IMG/VR virus record: IMGVR_UViG_3300049595_003044
Span: 1 to 33,645 of that record
Direction: 5' to 3' (one strand)
Source of the DNA: a virus
Length of the DNA stretch: 33,645 nucleotides
Position numbers and translations under genes: made by a program. The notes under the pieces were generated by a model, which was not told the DNA's origin, did not search any database, and saw only the letters and a program-made list of their open reading frames with translations. Position 1 is the first letter of the stretch. Each line of letters opens with the position of its first letter. Shown piece by piece: positions 14,685 to 22,539 of this stretch.

Positions 14685-15233
14685 TTATAGTAATCTATGT
14701 TTTTTTACCGCAGAACCATCCCAAATACAACCTGAATTCATATCAATTGAATATATCCATTCATATTCTTTTGATTTTCGGTGTAAATCTCTAACATTTA
14801 AATCTTCATAATTTGGAAATTCTATACCTTTATATTTTTTGGAAACTAAATCCCAATCTATGTTATATGGATAATTTGTGTTTGTGCTATATTGTCTTGT
14901 GAAATCTATGTATGAATCTTCAGTGTTCAAAGTAAGAATTTTACTCGTATCTAAATATAATTTATAAATATAGACATCACTCTTCATTACATCTTTCAAT
15001 GATGTGTTATCCTTAGCATCCCAAGTAACACCATACTTCTTGAAATTAATCCAATTACTTCCAAAACCATACCATAGTCCACTAGGTTTTCCAAGTACAT
15101 CTTTGTTTTTACTTTTAATTTCAATATTTTGAATAGGTGTTTTACTAAGGTGAACCCTTTCATTTTTACCTAACACCAACCTTTCGTTCAATAACTCTCT
15201 TGTTATTGTTGTTAAAAATCTTCTTAATTTCAT
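14685..15233 (-). CDS. Unknown protein in a cassette between direct repeats
   Basis: A 182-residue protein that is not a recognisable glycosyltransferase. The N-terminus is basic (MKLRRFLTTITRELLNERL). The centre has HLSKTPIQNIEIKSK, a Trp/Gly-rich KPSGLWYGFGSNWINF, and the end reads WIYSIDMNSGCIWDGSAVKK. The arrangement of an early HLSK and a GLWYG...W segment faintly recalls ADP-ribosyltransferase-like toxins, but this is only a visual impression. It is flanked by 87- and 66-base non-coding gaps, unusual in this region, and by 40-bp direct repeats, all of which suggest a recently inserted moron-like gene. It has its own A/T-rich leader. Confidence 0.7.
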   Translation of the reverse strand: MKLRRFLTTITRELLNERLVLGKNERVHLSKTPIQNIEIKSKNKDVLGKPSGLWYGFGSNWINFKKYGVTWDAKDNTSLKDVMKSDVYIYKLYLDTSKILTLNTEDSYIDFTRQYSTNTNYPYNIDWDLVSKKYKGIEFPNYEDLNVRDLHRKSKEYEWIYSIDMNSGCIWDGSAVKKHRLL

Positions 15234-15298
15234 CTGTATTTTATTTTTACTATATATATATAATTTAAAAAAAATCCATCTTAAAATTATATTTCGTT

Positions 15299-15338
15299 AT
15301 TATCCATTATAGTTATGTTTTACTAAATCCCATACATG
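15299..15338. repeat. 40-bp direct repeat, right copy
   Basis: Exact copy of 14589-14628. It lies in the 3' end of the GT8-like gene, encodes that enzyme's last 12 residues and includes its TAA stop. Distance between copies is 710 bases, enclosing the 182-residue gene. Confidence 0.9.
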
Positions 15339-16049
15339 CTTTACTCTCTCAGTTCTACTCTCTATGTCAAATCCTGTAAAGTGCCATATGTTCCCATACT
15401 TTATCATATGTAGTTCATCTGAATGCAATTGGGTATTGCTCTTAAACCAACCTTTAGAAAACATTCCTAGAATATTCCAACTTCCATCCAAAAATTTTAT
15501 ATTGACATTATTTTTTGCGAGATGGAAATTTAATATAGTCTGCTCTCTTCCACCCCCCTTATCCCAATTATCTAACTCCGTTCTATTTTTTAAATAGAAA
15601 TTAAATATTTCTTCGAATAAAGGTAAGTATAGTTTATGGAAAAACATAACACCCGTATTACCATAATTTGTAATGTCTAGTGGAACTCCTTTAAAAAATT
15701 TACCGTAATTCTTTATGCTGTCATATACCCAAGCCCAATTAACTAAATCTCTAACCATACAGAAATCTTCTTCGAACATATCAAATACATTAGGTGCATC
15801 CCATTTTATCATAGTATCGGCATCAACTATACCAATCTTATCATAACCTACTCCATGTTCGAATATAAGTTCTTTATTCCACACAACTCTACCACATCGT
15901 TCATCATTAGTTTTGATTACTTTAAGGTCACAGTTATTATTCTTACACCAATACTCCCAACTTTTTATACAATATTTTGAGTATTCATTATGGTCAATCT
16001 TAGCAGAGTCAACTGTTATGCTGATTATATATATTAAATTCTTAGCCAT
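15300..16049 (-). CDS. GT8-like glycosyltransferase
   Basis: A 249-residue GT-A enzyme. YSKYCIKSWEYW is followed by IGIVDADTMIKW with the DxD metal site at residues 76-78, NTGVMFFHK, GGGREQTILNFHLAK and a C-terminal IWHFTGF with the His typical of retaining GT8-type enzymes. It is a clear paralog of the next gene upstream, sharing SKYCI-SW, IVD-DT and the R-QT-LNF pattern. The ATG at 16049 overlaps the previous stop by eight bases and is preferred to the longer frame. Its last 40 bases are repeated at 14589-14628. Confidence 0.85.
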   Translation of the reverse strand: MAKNLIYIISITVDSAKIDHNEYSKYCIKSWEYWCKNNNCDLKVIKTNDERCGRVVWNKELIFEHGVGYDKIGIVDADTMIKWDAPNVFDMFEEDFCMVRDLVNWAWVYDSIKNYGKFFKGVPLDITNYGNTGVMFFHKLYLPLFEEIFNFYLKNRTELDNWDKGGGREQTILNFHLAKNNVNIKFLDGSWNILGMFSKGWFKSNTQLHSDELHMIKYGNIWHFTGFDIESRTERVKHVWDLVKHNYNG

Positions 16050-16770
16050 AGTACATATTAAATAATTCATCCATAAGCATATTTCTATAATCTCTATCCA
16101 TAGCATTAAAATGAGTTACATAGGTATACTCACTTATAACATTCTTATTTAATGCCCTTTTAGATATTAGTCCCTGAACATTGTATCGAATGTCCATTAC
16201 TTTTAAAGATATATGATTATACTTTTCTTTTATATATTTTCTTATTAGAAAATTCAAAACCGTTTGGTCTCTACCTACTCCATAAGAAGTTTGAATAGAA
16301 TTCAGGTCATTATAATTTGCCAAAACATAATTTCCTATGTCTTTGTATAAATCTATTGAATTTCTATCTAAGACTATGAAACCTGAATTAAAGTACTCAA
16401 ATGGTGAAACTATATCTAAATCACTAAACTGATGCTTATGGTATGCTTCTATGCTTCTCACTATCCAATCATAATCAGTATCATCTAAAGATACTCCAAT
16501 CTCATTAGGTTTAATGCTATCGAAGAAATTAGGGCATTTAGGATTAACTATAGTATCATTATCTACTATAGCTATCTTATCAAATTCTATATCAGACTCT
16601 TCTAATACCTGCGTTGCAAATACTTTCATCCAATGAGGTTCTATACTATTTACATCTACATCATATTCTATAACTTCGATGTTGTATCTTCTTCCCCAAA
16701 TTTTCCAAGAGTCTATACAGTACTTTGAATATTTGTTATTTCCTAAATTAACTATGTATATGTAATTCAT
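16042..16770 (-). CDS. GT8-like glycosyltransferase (paralog of the next gene)
   Basis: A 242-residue GT-A protein. YSKYCIDSWKIWGRRY near the N-terminus is followed by IAIVDNDTIVNP (metal-binding DND, residues 70-72), FNSGFIVLDR, GVGRDQTVLNFLIRK and YVTHFNAMDRDYR with a C-terminal His. The order of motifs matches the neighbouring GT8-like gene, so the two arose by tandem duplication and then diverged. It overlaps the upstream GT2 gene as ATGA. Confidence 0.83.
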   Translation of the reverse strand: MNYIYIVNLGNNKYSKYCIDSWKIWGRRYNIEVIEYDVDVNSIEPHWMKVFATQVLEESDIEFDKIAIVDNDTIVNPKCPNFFDSIKPNEIGVSLDDTDYDWIVRSIEAYHKHQFSDLDIVSPFEYFNSGFIVLDRNSIDLYKDIGNYVLANYNDLNSIQTSYGVGRDQTVLNFLIRKYIKEKYNHISLKVMDIRYNVQGLISKRALNKNVISEYTYVTHFNAMDRDYRNMLMDELFNMYYG

Positions 16771-17510
16771 AAACTTTTATATAATTCGTTTTGTTTTTCT
16801 TGTCTAGCAATACTTTTAGGATGGTATAAGCAATAAACTTTATCTAAAGGAAGCCTAGACACTACAGAAGCTCCTACAACAGTTTCATGAACTTTACCTT
16901 TCCATTTAATAGTATCTTTATTCCTATACAATCTTGCTTGATAATCAGGAAAATTTATGATAGGCTCTTTATACATTATACTTAATCTATCCTGTATCTC
17001 CTTTTCAGATATTACTAAATCAAAATGCTTAAGCATAAAAAAGTTATCATCGAATTTCTCTATTTCTCTATGGTTCTGTATTAAGTCATCACTGCTAATA
17101 TTCCAATTCCATTTCTTAATATGTTCTATAGTAATTCCATCAACTGTATTTACTCTTGGAATGTATATTAAATCCAATGACTCAGGATTTGATTGGATAA
17201 TATCCGTAATATTTTCAGCTAAATCTTTAGAAGGGTATTCATCCGCATCTAACTGAAATATCCAATCCTTTTCACATAGTGAATTTGCTACATTTTTATA
17301 CCTAGCGAAATCTCCATCAAAAGATTCTCCATGAACTATAGTATCAGAATTTAATTCAACATACCTTTCGATAACCTCTAAAACTTCAGACGTTACTTGG
17401 TTAGTATCATATTGAATAACTACTTCATCTTCATCTTTTGGGAATATAGACTTGAGTAATCTATCTAATTCTTCATGTTCATTGCATACTGTAATTAAAT
17501 AACTTATCAT
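16767..17510 (-). CDS. Family 2 glycosyltransferase (WaaE/KdtX-like)
   Basis: A 247-residue GT2 enzyme of the type that adds sugars to lipopolysaccharide core. ISYLITVCNEHEELDRLLKS is the N-terminal signature, FDGDFARYKNVANSLCEKDW the donor-positioning helix, and FQLDADEYPS carries the DxD (88-90). The C-terminal NFPDYQARLYRNKD followed by WKGKVHE is characteristic of this subgroup. All expected motifs are intact. It is coupled by ATGA to the downstream GT8-like gene. Confidence 0.9.
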   Translation of the reverse strand: MISYLITVCNEHEELDRLLKSIFPKDEDEVVIQYDTNQVTSEVLEVIERYVELNSDTIVHGESFDGDFARYKNVANSLCEKDWIFQLDADEYPSKDLAENITDIIQSNPESLDLIYIPRVNTVDGITIEHIKKWNWNISSDDLIQNHREIEKFDDNFFMLKHFDLVISEKEIQDRLSIMYKEPIINFPDYQARLYRNKDTIKWKGKVHETVVGASVVSRLPLDKVYCLYHPKSIARQEKQNELYKSL

Positions 17511-17513
17511 ATT

Positions 17514-17996
17514 CTAGTTATTTAGACTTTCATAAGATATATTAACAAAATGTTTGAAAGCTTCAGTGAATTTATCCTTTGGGAAATTTACAGAATTTTC
17601 AAAATCAATATAATTCTCTAAATACTTTCCGATGTTGTTTGGGTCAGGATACTTCTTAGACTCATCTTCACTTAATTTTTTTATAGGAGTTACCTGCCAC
17701 ATAAATGTTGTACCATCAACGTCATCAGGAATTGGATATATAGATGACGTATCAGTGGCCTGCATACAAGGAATCCAAACATTACGATTTCCATCAACCA
17801 CCCTAAAATTAAATGCTGTTTTAGCAATACTGCTTTCTAACTTGTTTAATGTTTCAGAACCATCAATAAGGAATGAATTTGTTGTATAACCTGAATCCAT
17901 ACATATTTTTGACGTAAGTCCCGTAGCATCGTCCTGTTCTACCAATACACTCAAATTATGTGTTATTGGAGATATTTCATCATAATTACTTTTCAT
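17514..17996 (-). CDS. Conserved phage protein of unknown function
   Basis: A 160-residue protein starting ISPITHNLSVLVEQDDATGL and SKICMDSGYTTNS, with a Trp-containing MWQVTPIKKLSEDESKKYP in the second half. From memory, proteins with this THNLS...CMDSGY...P-I-x-L-S-E architecture are found in marine T4-like and other large phages, where their function is unknown; I cannot confirm it here. It has no glycosyltransferase motifs, although it sits inside that cluster. It is a soluble, probably mixed alpha/beta protein. Gaps to both neighbours are three bases. Confidence 0.7.
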   Translation of the reverse strand: MKSNYDEISPITHNLSVLVEQDDATGLTSKICMDSGYTTNSFLIDGSETLNKLESSIAKTAFNFRVVDGNRNVWIPCMQATDTSSIYPIPDDVDGTTFMWQVTPIKKLSEDESKKYPDPNNIGKYLENYIDFENSVNFPKDKFTEAFKHFVNISYESLNN

Positions 17997-17999
17997 AAT

Positions 18000-19268
18000 T
18001 TATATTTTTAATTTTGGAAGATTCAAAACAATCTCTTCGGCTACCTTAATACTATCTAGTATGCCGTATAATTTCTCAGACATTTTTTCAAATGTAAAAT
18101 TTTTACTAGTATACTTTTTCTGATTTTCAGCCATTTTTTTATATTCTTTGTAATTATTTTCCAAAGACTGTAAAACTTTCATGGCATATACATAATTTAC
18201 GGTAAACCACTTTGCTTCTTTCATAAACCATGCATTTTGTACAGATTTATGTACATCTGTCAAATCACCGGGCAAGAGGACACACATCTCAGTATTCAAA
18301 AAATCAACTTGACCTGACCAATTAGATGCTACCACAGGTTTACCTGACGTAGTAAATTCTAATAAAGGTCTTCCAAATCCCTCTCCCTTAGTAAACGAAA
18401 TCATTGCTTTAATCTTTGAATAGTTATATAACTCATTCATTTCAGATTCTGTCAAATTACCATGAATTATATAAACCGATGGACAGTTTTTAATCTCCTT
18501 AGTAATATAATTAATCCTTGACTTCATCTCTTGTAAATCATGTACACTATAATTAGCACCACTTGTTTTAAGAATTAATGCAGGTCTTGTAGTAGATGGT
18601 TTATTCTTAAAGGTCTCACAGAATATTTTAATGAGCATCCCGACATCTTTCCTGTCTTGTCCCAAATCACCTTCCAACCAATGACCTACAAATAAATAAC
18701 AATTAGACTCTTTAATAGGATTTAACATACTTCGCATCTTATCCGAAGTTACAGATACTGTTTTATATACTGAAGTATCCACTCCTTCAAATAATACTTC
18801 TAGTTTTAGAGAATCTTTTAACTTTACAGTATCTACTAATATGTCTGTATCTTTTTCATGCTTATCAAATATTGAATTTTTGAATACATCTATAGTATGA
18901 TTACTCGTACCTATAACCATATCCATATTATTGCATCCCTCAATCCATTCAGGTTTACATAAATCTGTTTCAATACCCGCAGTAATTCCTATATTATATT
19001 TTCCTAATCTGATAAATTCATTCGGAATTGTTATCTGTATAAATATATCAGGGTTAGGTGTATCATTGTTAACTATATGTTTCTCAATAATCTTACCCTT
19101 TTCAGTATTGACATCTAAACCATCCCATGCTGTAGAGCCCCAATTTAAAGGATGTATCTCTAATTTGTATTTAGGATTTTTTATAATAGAGTATGCAATA
19201 TCTCTTGAGTGGTCTCCGTATCCTGACCTTGTCATAATCGGAGCATACATTAAAACTGTTTTTACCAT
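18000..19268 (-). CDS. Family 4 glycosyltransferase (GT-B fold)
   Basis: A 422-residue full-length GT-B enzyme. The N-terminal Rossmann domain begins VLMYAPIMTRSGYGDHSRDI, a loop typical of GT4. The C-terminal domain starts at VLFEGVDTSVY and CYLFVGHW. It carries the donor-binding signature FTKGEGFGRPLLEF with the E-x7-E glutamates at 296 and 304, followed by SGKPVVASNWSGQVDF. This is a complete, probably active retaining transferase. It follows the split GT4 pair by one base, so the two are adjacent relatives. Confidence 0.92.
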   Translation of the reverse strand: MVKTVLMYAPIMTRSGYGDHSRDIAYSIIKNPKYKLEIHPLNWGSTAWDGLDVNTEKGKIIEKHIVNNDTPNPDIFIQITIPNEFIRLGKYNIGITAGIETDLCKPEWIEGCNNMDMVIGTSNHTIDVFKNSIFDKHEKDTDILVDTVKLKDSLKLEVLFEGVDTSVYKTVSVTSDKMRSMLNPIKESNCYLFVGHWLEGDLGQDRKDVGMLIKIFCETFKNKPSTTRPALILKTSGANYSVHDLQEMKSRINYITKEIKNCPSVYIIHGNLTESEMNELYNYSKIKAMISFTKGEGFGRPLLEFTTSGKPVVASNWSGQVDFLNTEMCVLLPGDLTDVHKSVQNAWFMKEAKWFTVNYVYAMKVLQSLENNYKEYKKMAENQKKYTSKNFTFEKMSEKLYGILDSIKVAEEIVLNLPKLKI

Positions 19269-19269
19269 A

Positions 19270-20199
19270 TTACCAAGTTATTCCTATGTTTTTAGATGAA
19301 TTATCAATATGACTTACTACTTTTTCTACTGTAAAAGATTCTCTAGGTTTCCAATCAGATAATAGTCTATCTATATGCTTTACAAATCTATTTGACATTT
19401 CAATAGAAGACATCCCACTCTCTTTAGTTAGAGCCCATTCTCTACCCTTCTTCCCAAAATTTTTCCTATCATCCCTAGACATGTTATACCAATAGGCTAT
19501 AGCATCTGCAACATCTTCGAATTTACATCTATCATCAAAAATATATGGAGTTACTACAGAGCCTTGCAAAGACCTATTAGACGGGAATACAGGTTTTACC
19601 CATTCACCATGATTCTTGTATGTACCTGCATGATTAGATGATACATCCATATCAAAATCTATCCAATTACCATTCTCGTCTGAGAATCTACATTGGTCTT
19701 GTAAACCTCCTGTAACATTGTTTATAATAGGAGTACCTGCCATAATAGATTCAGCACCGCTAAGTCCAAATCCTTCATTACTAGCAATATTTACAGTAAC
19801 ATCAGCTAAGTTATACATGAAATTTAGTTCTTTAACTCCTAATTTCTTATCTGAGAATATAACTTTGTAATCATTACACAAGGTATTCTTGACTGCAATC
19901 AAATCCGTACCATTCTCATCTACAGGTTCAGTATGCATCAATAAACATACTCGTGAAGATTTATCTTTGGGTAGACTATCACAGAATTTTCGGTATGCTA
20001 ATATTAAGTCTCCTGATTGTTTTCTTCTAATATTTCTATTATTCCAAAATATCAAAAAATCTACATTGTTGTTTACTCTAAATTCATCCTCAAAATTTTT
20101 GAACTCTGTAAAATCTTTGTGTCCATCTTCAATGGGATGATAATACTTTGAATTGATACCATGAGGTACAAATGCCGTATAAACTACTCTATTACTCAT
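19270..20199 (-). CDS. C-terminal half of a split GT4 glycosyltransferase
   Basis: A 309-residue protein that starts where the second Rossmann domain of a GT-B enzyme normally starts (VVYTAFVPHGINSKYY). It contains DFLIFWNNRNIRRKQ, LLMHTEP and the donor-binding SNEGFGLSGAES (Glu142 and Glu150 form the E-x7-E motif), then AGTPIINNVTGGLQDQ. It lacks the N-terminal acceptor domain, which is encoded by the upstream gene. The ATG at 20199 overlaps the upstream stop by eight bases (ATGAGTAA), in a different frame (+1). It could work as a two-chain enzyme by coupled translation, or the pair could be one gene broken by an indel. Confidence 0.85.
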   Translation of the reverse strand: MSNRVVYTAFVPHGINSKYYHPIEDGHKDFTEFKNFEDEFRVNNNVDFLIFWNNRNIRRKQSGDLILAYRKFCDSLPKDKSSRVCLLMHTEPVDENGTDLIAVKNTLCNDYKVIFSDKKLGVKELNFMYNLADVTVNIASNEGFGLSGAESIMAGTPIINNVTGGLQDQCRFSDENGNWIDFDMDVSSNHAGTYKNHGEWVKPVFPSNRSLQGSVVTPYIFDDRCKFEDVADAIAYWYNMSRDDRKNFGKKGREWALTKESGMSSIEMSNRFVKHIDRLLSDWKPRESFTVEKVVSHIDNSSKNIGITW

Positions 20200-20740
20200 A
20201 TAATTCTATAATATTTACATTGTTATTAACTAATACGTTTTTATGTATATTGTGTGATTGTTTACTAATTCCTAATACCATATCGCAAGAAGCATACGAC
20301 ATCCAATTATAATTTGGAAACGGAGTATTATCCCAAATAGCGTAGTATATAATAGGACAATGAGACCTAACTTCATGTTCCATCTGATACAACCATTGCC
20401 AAAATCTTGGGTCTGTAAAATGGATTATAGCATCAGGCTTTATAGTTTTTATCAAGTATCTTAAGATGTGCGGGTCTCCGTATCCATTCCAAGGCATTAC
20501 TTTAACATCTGCATGGTCTATACCTAACTCATTGTTAACATCGTCAGATACATCAATTATCTTCCCTATTTCAGGGTGTTCGATTGCTGCCCCTAATTGA
20601 AACCAATTATAATGTTCAGCAGTTCCGACAACAATTTCTCTACTCATAGTACCAATTCCTGAATGAAGTCTTAAGTCATCAGAAAGAAGCAGTATTGTTT
20701 TCTTCTCAGGTTTACTTTTTTTTAATTTTAATAATTCCAT
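20192..20740 (-). CDS. N-terminal half of a split GT4 glycosyltransferase
   Basis: A 182-residue protein with the N-terminal domain of a GT4 enzyme only: TILLLSDDLRLHSGIGTMSRE, MPWNGYGDPHILRYL, IIHFTDPRFWQWLYQMEHE and MVLGISKQSHNIHKNVL. In related single-chain enzymes this last stretch runs directly into a VPHGI segment; here it ends in ELYE and a TAA, and VPHGI appears in the next gene. The chain therefore stops at the interdomain linker, a point at which separate folding is possible. Confidence 0.85.
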   Translation of the reverse strand: MELLKLKKSKPEKKTILLLSDDLRLHSGIGTMSREIVVGTAEHYNWFQLGAAIEHPEIGKIIDVSDDVNNELGIDHADVKVMPWNGYGDPHILRYLIKTIKPDAIIHFTDPRFWQWLYQMEHEVRSHCPIIYYAIWDNTPFPNYNWMSYASCDMVLGISKQSHNIHKNVLVNNNVNIIELYE

Positions 20741-20755
20741 ATATTATATAACAGT

Positions 20756-21256
20756 TTAAATTACTAAGGTAGGTTTATCAGTAGTACAGTTTTGTACATA
20801 CTTTAGCAAATTATCTATAAAAACATCTTTCTTATTATTATTCTTTAAAATTATAATCATATCACAATCAAAATACAAATATTTATATCTTAAATTCATA
20901 TTATCTACATCGTATCTTTTATTATGAAACATTCTCGGAAAATAACTATGTTCTGTGTAATTAAAATGATTTGGAATATACTCTATAAATCCATAGTTTA
21001 ATTCTAAACTTAATGATTTTATATAACTGTCAGCACCTATTTGATTTCCTCCACCCAATATAACAAAATCGTGTTTAAAACTTTTCAATCCTATAAAAAC
21101 ATCTCTTATGTTAATATGGTTTTGATAGTTAATACAACTTACAATTCCTACTTTTATTGGAGAATCATTTGATTCTACTTTTCTTAGGGCATAGGTCTTC
21201 TCTATCTTTGAACTCACAATATTTGCAATTCTTGTTTCGGTCTCCTGATATAGCAT
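20756..21256 (-). CDS. SLOG/YspA-like (DUF2493-type) protein
   Basis: A 166-residue protein. IKVGIVSCINYQNH starts a Rossmann-like fold, and FVILGGGNQIGADSYIKSL (residues 64-82) matches the GG...GAD nucleotide-binding loop of the SLOG superfamily, which includes YspA/DUF2493 and DprA-like proteins. The later HNKRYD...N...RYKYLYFDCDMIIIL pattern resembles the RN...D region. It may bind or cleave a nucleotide ligand; role unknown. The only usable start is the ATG at 21256, which makes the first 30 codons overlap the nuclease gene by 92 bases. A non-ATG start near 21155 would remove the overlap but cannot be shown. Confidence 0.6.
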   Translation of the reverse strand: MLYQETETRIANIVSSKIEKTYALRKVESNDSPIKVGIVSCINYQNHINIRDVFIGLKSFKHDFVILGGGNQIGADSYIKSLSLELNYGFIEYIPNHFNYTEHSYFPRMFHNKRYDVDNMNLRYKYLYFDCDMIIILKNNNKKDVFIDNLLKYVQNCTTDKPTLVI

Positions 21257-22103
21257 GATAGGTTATGTTTTCTTTATATGAACCATCTTTTTCAAAAGAA
21301 TTTTCGACAAAATCAGTCAAATTTTTTAAGGAGTTATCTACGTCATTTGCTGTTTCGGGTATAGAACACATTGCTATTCTACTAGTACCGTATTCCAACT
21401 TCCTCGTAACTATCATAAACTTAACATTTATGCTTTCATAAGGAACTCCATATTGTTTTGAGAAATAATATTTATAAAACAAAAGTTGAGATTGTTTTAA
21501 TACATCATTTCTCATGTATTTATTCCAACCTTTAAAACTTGTTTTGATGTCAACCAACACAATACTAGACGTTAATTTATCATATAATACTATATCTACA
21601 TATGCTAACATGTTCACATCAAAGTCTAGTTCAGTAGCTTTCATATATAGTGGAACTTCTACTCCTAATAAATCATATCTTTTTTTGTCATAATATGAAT
21701 ATATATTAGGTATTAGTTCATCCATTATATTAACTCCATCTTCCCAAAAATCATTTAGTTCTTCAGGAGTTGTGAAATGTTCAATGCCTGATACATCTTT
21801 AGTATAGTTCTCAACCATAAAGGTTTTCAATCTATTCTTGTAATCGTATCCTGTTGAAGTTGTTGTAGAATTGTTCATATACAATCCTAAATACTCTTGT
21901 AAAGTTTCATGAAATGAAGTACCAAACAAAGTATGAATAGACGGGTCTCTAGTTCTAAGATTTTCTTTGTATGCTAATTCCCAACTTCTAGGACATTTAG
22001 CATACTTTGAATATTGTGAATAAGATATTCTACCAACACTTCCACTATCAACAGATGTTTTATATGACTCAAGAATTCTAGTTTTTATCTCCTCTATATT
22101 CAT
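21165..22103 (-). CDS. PD-(D/E)XK nuclease, Cas4/RecB-like, with Fe-S cysteines
   Basis: A 312-residue nuclease, numbered here from the alternative ATG one codon upstream. YSQYSKYAKCPRSWEL supplies the first Cys (38). His66 lies in FGTSFHETLQ. The catalytic core is GVEVPLY (Glu150), AYVDIVLYD (Asp171) and VLVDIKTS (Asp186, Lys188), followed by a Q-x-x-x-Y helix (KQSQLLFYKYYF). The C-terminal Cys294, Cys297 and Cys306 (CKYC, LCPK) complete the four-cysteine set known from AddB and Cas4, which hold a 4Fe-4S cluster. Expected activity is DNA end resection or single-strand exonuclease work in recombination, next to the RecA-like and helicase genes. Confidence 0.92.
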   Translation of the reverse strand: MNIEEIKTRILESYKTSVDSGSVGRISYSQYSKYAKCPRSWELAYKENLRTRDPSIHTLFGTSFHETLQEYLGLYMNNSTTTSTGYDYKNRLKTFMVENYTKDVSGIEHFTTPEELNDFWEDGVNIMDELIPNIYSYYDKKRYDLLGVEVPLYMKATELDFDVNMLAYVDIVLYDKLTSSIVLVDIKTSFKGWNKYMRNDVLKQSQLLFYKYYFSKQYGVPYESINVKFMIVTRKLEYGTSRIAMCSIPETANDVDNSLKNLTDFVENSFEKDGSYKENITYHAISGDRNKNCKYCEFKDREDLCPKKSRIK

Positions 22104-22278
22104 CACTTTGTATTACTTTTTCTAAATATACAGCTGCGTCCATTAACTCTTCTTGAAGATGTGTTAACCATTGTATAATGTTTAAATCATCCCTTTCCAT
22201 AGTAACACCGTATTTATTTTTACCAATATCTGCTCTCTCCCTAATCTTGTTAATCACAGATTCTTCTATTTTACTCAT
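22078..22278 (-). CDS. MazG-like small protein
   Basis: A 66-residue all-helical protein. IRERADIGKNKYGVTMERDD and WLTHLQEELMDAAVYLEKVI resemble the E-x-x-E...E-x-x-D helical pair of MazG-type nucleoside-triphosphate pyrophosphohydrolases, reduced to a minimal phage form. Glu and Asp in EELMDA would bind magnesium. If active it could hydrolyse non-canonical dNTPs or alarmones; MazG-type roles in phages are known but this small version is not proven to work alone. It overlaps the nuclease gene by 26 bases. Confidence 0.65.
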   Translation of the reverse strand: MSKIEESVINKIRERADIGKNKYGVTMERDDLNIIQWLTHLQEELMDAAVYLEKVIQSDEYRGDKN

Positions 22279-22526
22279 TGCAAAATTTTTGGATTTGAAA
22301 CTGACTCTTCTAATACTTCAAAACAATCTGCACATCTTAAAACTTGAATAGGTACTAATTGGTCATTAGCACTCCCTGTAGCAAGTTTACTTATTTTCTT
22401 CAATAATATTACATTAGTAAAGAATATACCTTCACAAGACTTACACTTTATTGTAGGATGCTCAGTGATGTCTATGTTTACATTCATTTGTTTAGAATTT
22501 CCATCTAAACCTAAAATCTTTCCCAT
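22275..22526 (-). CDS. Small zinc-ribbon protein
   Basis: An 83-residue protein with two Cys pairs, TIKCKSC (28 and 31) and VLRCADC (65 and 68), spaced as a treble-clef or zinc-ribbon. The intervening KKISKLATGSANDQLVPIQ is typical of a conserved phage zinc-ribbon family found near DNA polymerase and nuclease genes. Role unknown; DNA or protein binding is likely. Its leader contains a TATATTTG box. Confidence 0.75.
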   Translation of the reverse strand: MGKILGLDGNSKQMNVNIDITEHPTIKCKSCEGIFFTNVILLKKISKLATGSANDQLVPIQVLRCADCFEVLEESVSNPKILQ

Positions 22527-22539
22527 TGAATAATTTTTA

